Positions 62,723 through 64,000 of a stretch of DNA of 64,000 nt are shown in pieces. The first letter of the stretch is position 1. Every line of letters begins with the position of its first letter. Position numbers and translations under genes: made by a program. Source of the stretch: Geminicoccaceae bacterium (GTDB taxonomy: Bacteria; Pseudomonadota; Alphaproteobacteria; Geminicoccales; Geminicoccaceae); NCBI GenBank assembly GCA_028285265.1, contig JANQPX010000078.1, forward strand, positions 1 through 64,000. The letters run 5' to 3'. The notes beneath the pieces are model-generated. The model was not told the origin of the DNA, did not search any database, and saw only the letters and a program-made list of their open reading frames with translations.

Positions 62723-63501
62723 TTCAGATAGATCGGGTCGCCTTTCCTGACGCGTCCCTCCTGAAGAACCGCTGCAAAAACTCCAGCATCGCCTCCATGA
62801 TTGCGGCTGACATGCTGCAGCAACTTCGGTGACTCGTCGGCTGTATCAGGATCCAGGGTGATCATCTTGCAGCGAGGATCGCGCTCAATAACAGCGATCT
62901 CAAGCTTCTCGCCGATCTTGAGCGTCTTCCCAACCAAAGAAAACTCGTAAAAGGGATCGTCTTGATCATCCCAATCCACGTAAAAGTTCGCTCGGAACCG
63001 TCGTTTGTCGACAGCCATGCCGGTTTCCTCACCGAGCTTGGCCGCTGCAGACAGCGAAAAGATCGAAAGGGGGCGACAATCATGTTGCCCCATCTGGGTC
63101 ACGTGAAGTCTCAGGGAGCGCTCTGTAGCCTGCTCGAGATCTTTTAGAAACTCCGGGCTCTCGATGTCATAGGTTTTGCCCTCGGGCGTTTTTACCTCAA
63201 CACGAAAAGACTCGGCATCCGGATAAATCGGATTAATGCCCGGTGCCAGCCCTTCGAAAGCGTCGAGATCTTTCGGTAGCAACAGATCCTCACCGGATTT
63301 GTAGCTGGCTTCATAAAGAACAAATTCTTCTTGATCCCGACCAGTATGCCAGGGAAATGCTGGATCGCCGTCGGCGGCGATGACGCCATAAATGCGATCA
63401 CCCATCAGGCCGCTGAACGCGGTGTAAACATAGGGAATCTCATGACCGCGCATGCCTTTCACAGGGTATCGCCAGATGCTCTCGATCGTCCCCAATCTCA
63501 T
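62719..63501 (-). CDS. MOSC domain protein, mARC-like
   Basis: 260 residues. The N-terminal MOSC_N barrel begins GTIESIWRYPVKGMRGHEIP, and the MOSC domain at about 140-258 holds the molybdenum-ligand motif R210-C211-K-M-I-T-L-D-P-D-T, which aligns with R-C-x-x-x-T-V-D-P-D-T of mARC and YcbX. Such enzymes reduce N-hydroxylated compounds. YcbX carries its own 2Fe-2S domain; here the electron donor is the separate coupled reductase downstream. GAGGGAA precedes ATG 63501. Confidence 0.9.
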   Translation of the reverse strand: MRLGTIESIWRYPVKGMRGHEIPYVYTAFSGLMGDRIYGVIAADGDPAFPWHTGRDQEEFVLYEASYKSGEDLLLPKDLDAFEGLAPGINPIYPDAESFRVEVKTPEGKTYDIESPEFLKDLEQATERSLRLHVTQMGQHDCRPLSIFSLSAAAKLGEETGMAVDKRRFRANFYVDWDDQDDPFYEFSLVGKTLKIGEKLEIAVIERDPRCKMITLDPDTADESPKLLQHVSRNHGGDAGVFAAVLQEGRVRKGDPIYLK

Positions 63502-64000
63502 GGTGCGTTCCCTCTGTTATGCCTGTACCGATATATGTGAATGTCTGCTTCCCCATCATCTGCAACATGCTCGATGGGGACAAGCACTTCGTTCAATTCA
63601 ATGGAACAACACACAGAAAAAGTTACGGATTGCCCAACAGGTCACCATCTTGCCTATCGATGATGCAGCACTGCTTCGACAACGTCACCGACGTTAACAA
63701 TTTCTTGCTACGCTGCGCGAACTGCTACTCGCTAACCTGGGAATTCGGGCATAGCCCTTTCAAAAAGAGACAAGCCATCTCGGCGAGGGCTATGTAATTG
63801 CCTTCGGGTCAAACCGGGAAGCTTTGAACGTCCGGTCTCTGAACTGACTAGGACGCATTCGGTTACCCCAATACCCATCAATTCTCATGGTCGCCCGATC
63901 GCATAAATTGCCTGAGACTCTGGAAGCTTGCTTGAGAAAGCAACACAGACAATGCTGATCGTCACGGTCGCTCCAAAAGTAAAGGCTAGCGGCCGGGCGT
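63502..64000. other. Right-end region, no gene seen
   Basis: 499 bp upstream of the MOSC gene without a supported gene. It contains the hairpin at 63750-63794. Confidence 0.3.
63750..63794. repeat. Long hairpin
   Basis: Perfect 9-bp arms CATAGCCCT (63750-63758) and AGGGCTATG (63786-63794) enclose a loop with an inner GAGA / TCTC pair. No T-run follows in either direction. It could be a structured RNA or a binding site. Confidence 0.4.

Noticed and set aside
1..64000. CRISPR array, tRNA, rRNA, prophage or insertion sequence
   Set aside because: No regular direct repeats, no tRNA-like cloverleaf with a T-loop, no transposase, integrase or phage structural gene was found by reading.

Overview
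The window reads as ordinary chromosome from an alphaproteobacterium of moderate GC, probably a marine or host-associated heterotroph. This is inferred from gene content: TRAP and sugar ABC transporters, a choline-sulfatase-like enzyme, a NoeA-like methyltransferase, PepSY/DUF2946 and DUF6356 proteins, and many small intergenic relics. No tRNA, rRNA, CRISPR array, prophage, transposase or integrase was found. Genes are short units on both strands, separated by 300-800 bp spacers that often hold degenerate repeats or gene relics.

Layout. 1-5 kb: the 5' part of a GYD-domain gene, an MFS permease, an AraC regulator, an SDR pseudogene and a dienelactone-hydrolase-like enzyme. 5-9.5 kb: GNAT, phytanoyl-CoA-dioxygenase-like protein, TRIC/UPF0126 channel, an orphan terminator and a small secreted protein. 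9.6-15.5 kb: DMT exporter divergent from a MetR-like regulator with a MetR-type palindrome, PepSY plus DUF2946, and two small hypothetical genes, one with a structured leader and its own terminator. 15.7-19.5 kb: a DUF427-adenylate cyclase fusion, chloramphenicol acetyltransferase and DUF429. 19.8-23.3 kb: a translationally coupled trio of small YIDPG membrane protein, NoeA-like methyltransferase and a membrane sulfatase-fold protein with Thr at the nucleophile position. 23.6-28.1 kb: GNAT, nucleoside deoxyribosyltransferase and a sugar-type ABC transporter. 28.3-42.3 kb: single genes including a phosphoesterase, an HELRH membrane protein, an SDR lacking its catalytic Tyr, VOC proteins, a beta-barrel, LytTR and AraC regulators, PEBP, cupin, an iodotyrosine-deiodinase-like flavoprotein, DUF3179, an Asp-box protein, a hydroxyacid dehydrogenase and a BacA-like protein beside a cysteine-synthase relic.

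43-52 kb is the most coherent catabolic block. A choline-sulfatase-like gene converges on a minus-strand operon of SDR, split transketolase (C-half gene first), TRAP binding protein and fused TRAP permease, preceded by a GntR/UTRA regulator. The same perfect 15-bp palindrome lies upstream of both the regulator and the operon, so the regulator probably controls itself and the pathway. The substrate is unknown.

52-64 kb: HxlR regulator divergent from a zinc-type alcohol dehydrogenase, an SDR, a DUF4437 protein, an orphan Tat-type TRAP binding protein, a PstS-OmpA fusion, an Lrp regulator divergent from DUF6356 and a class II amidotransferase, and a coupled pair of mARC-like MOSC protein and 2Fe-2S flavin reductase.
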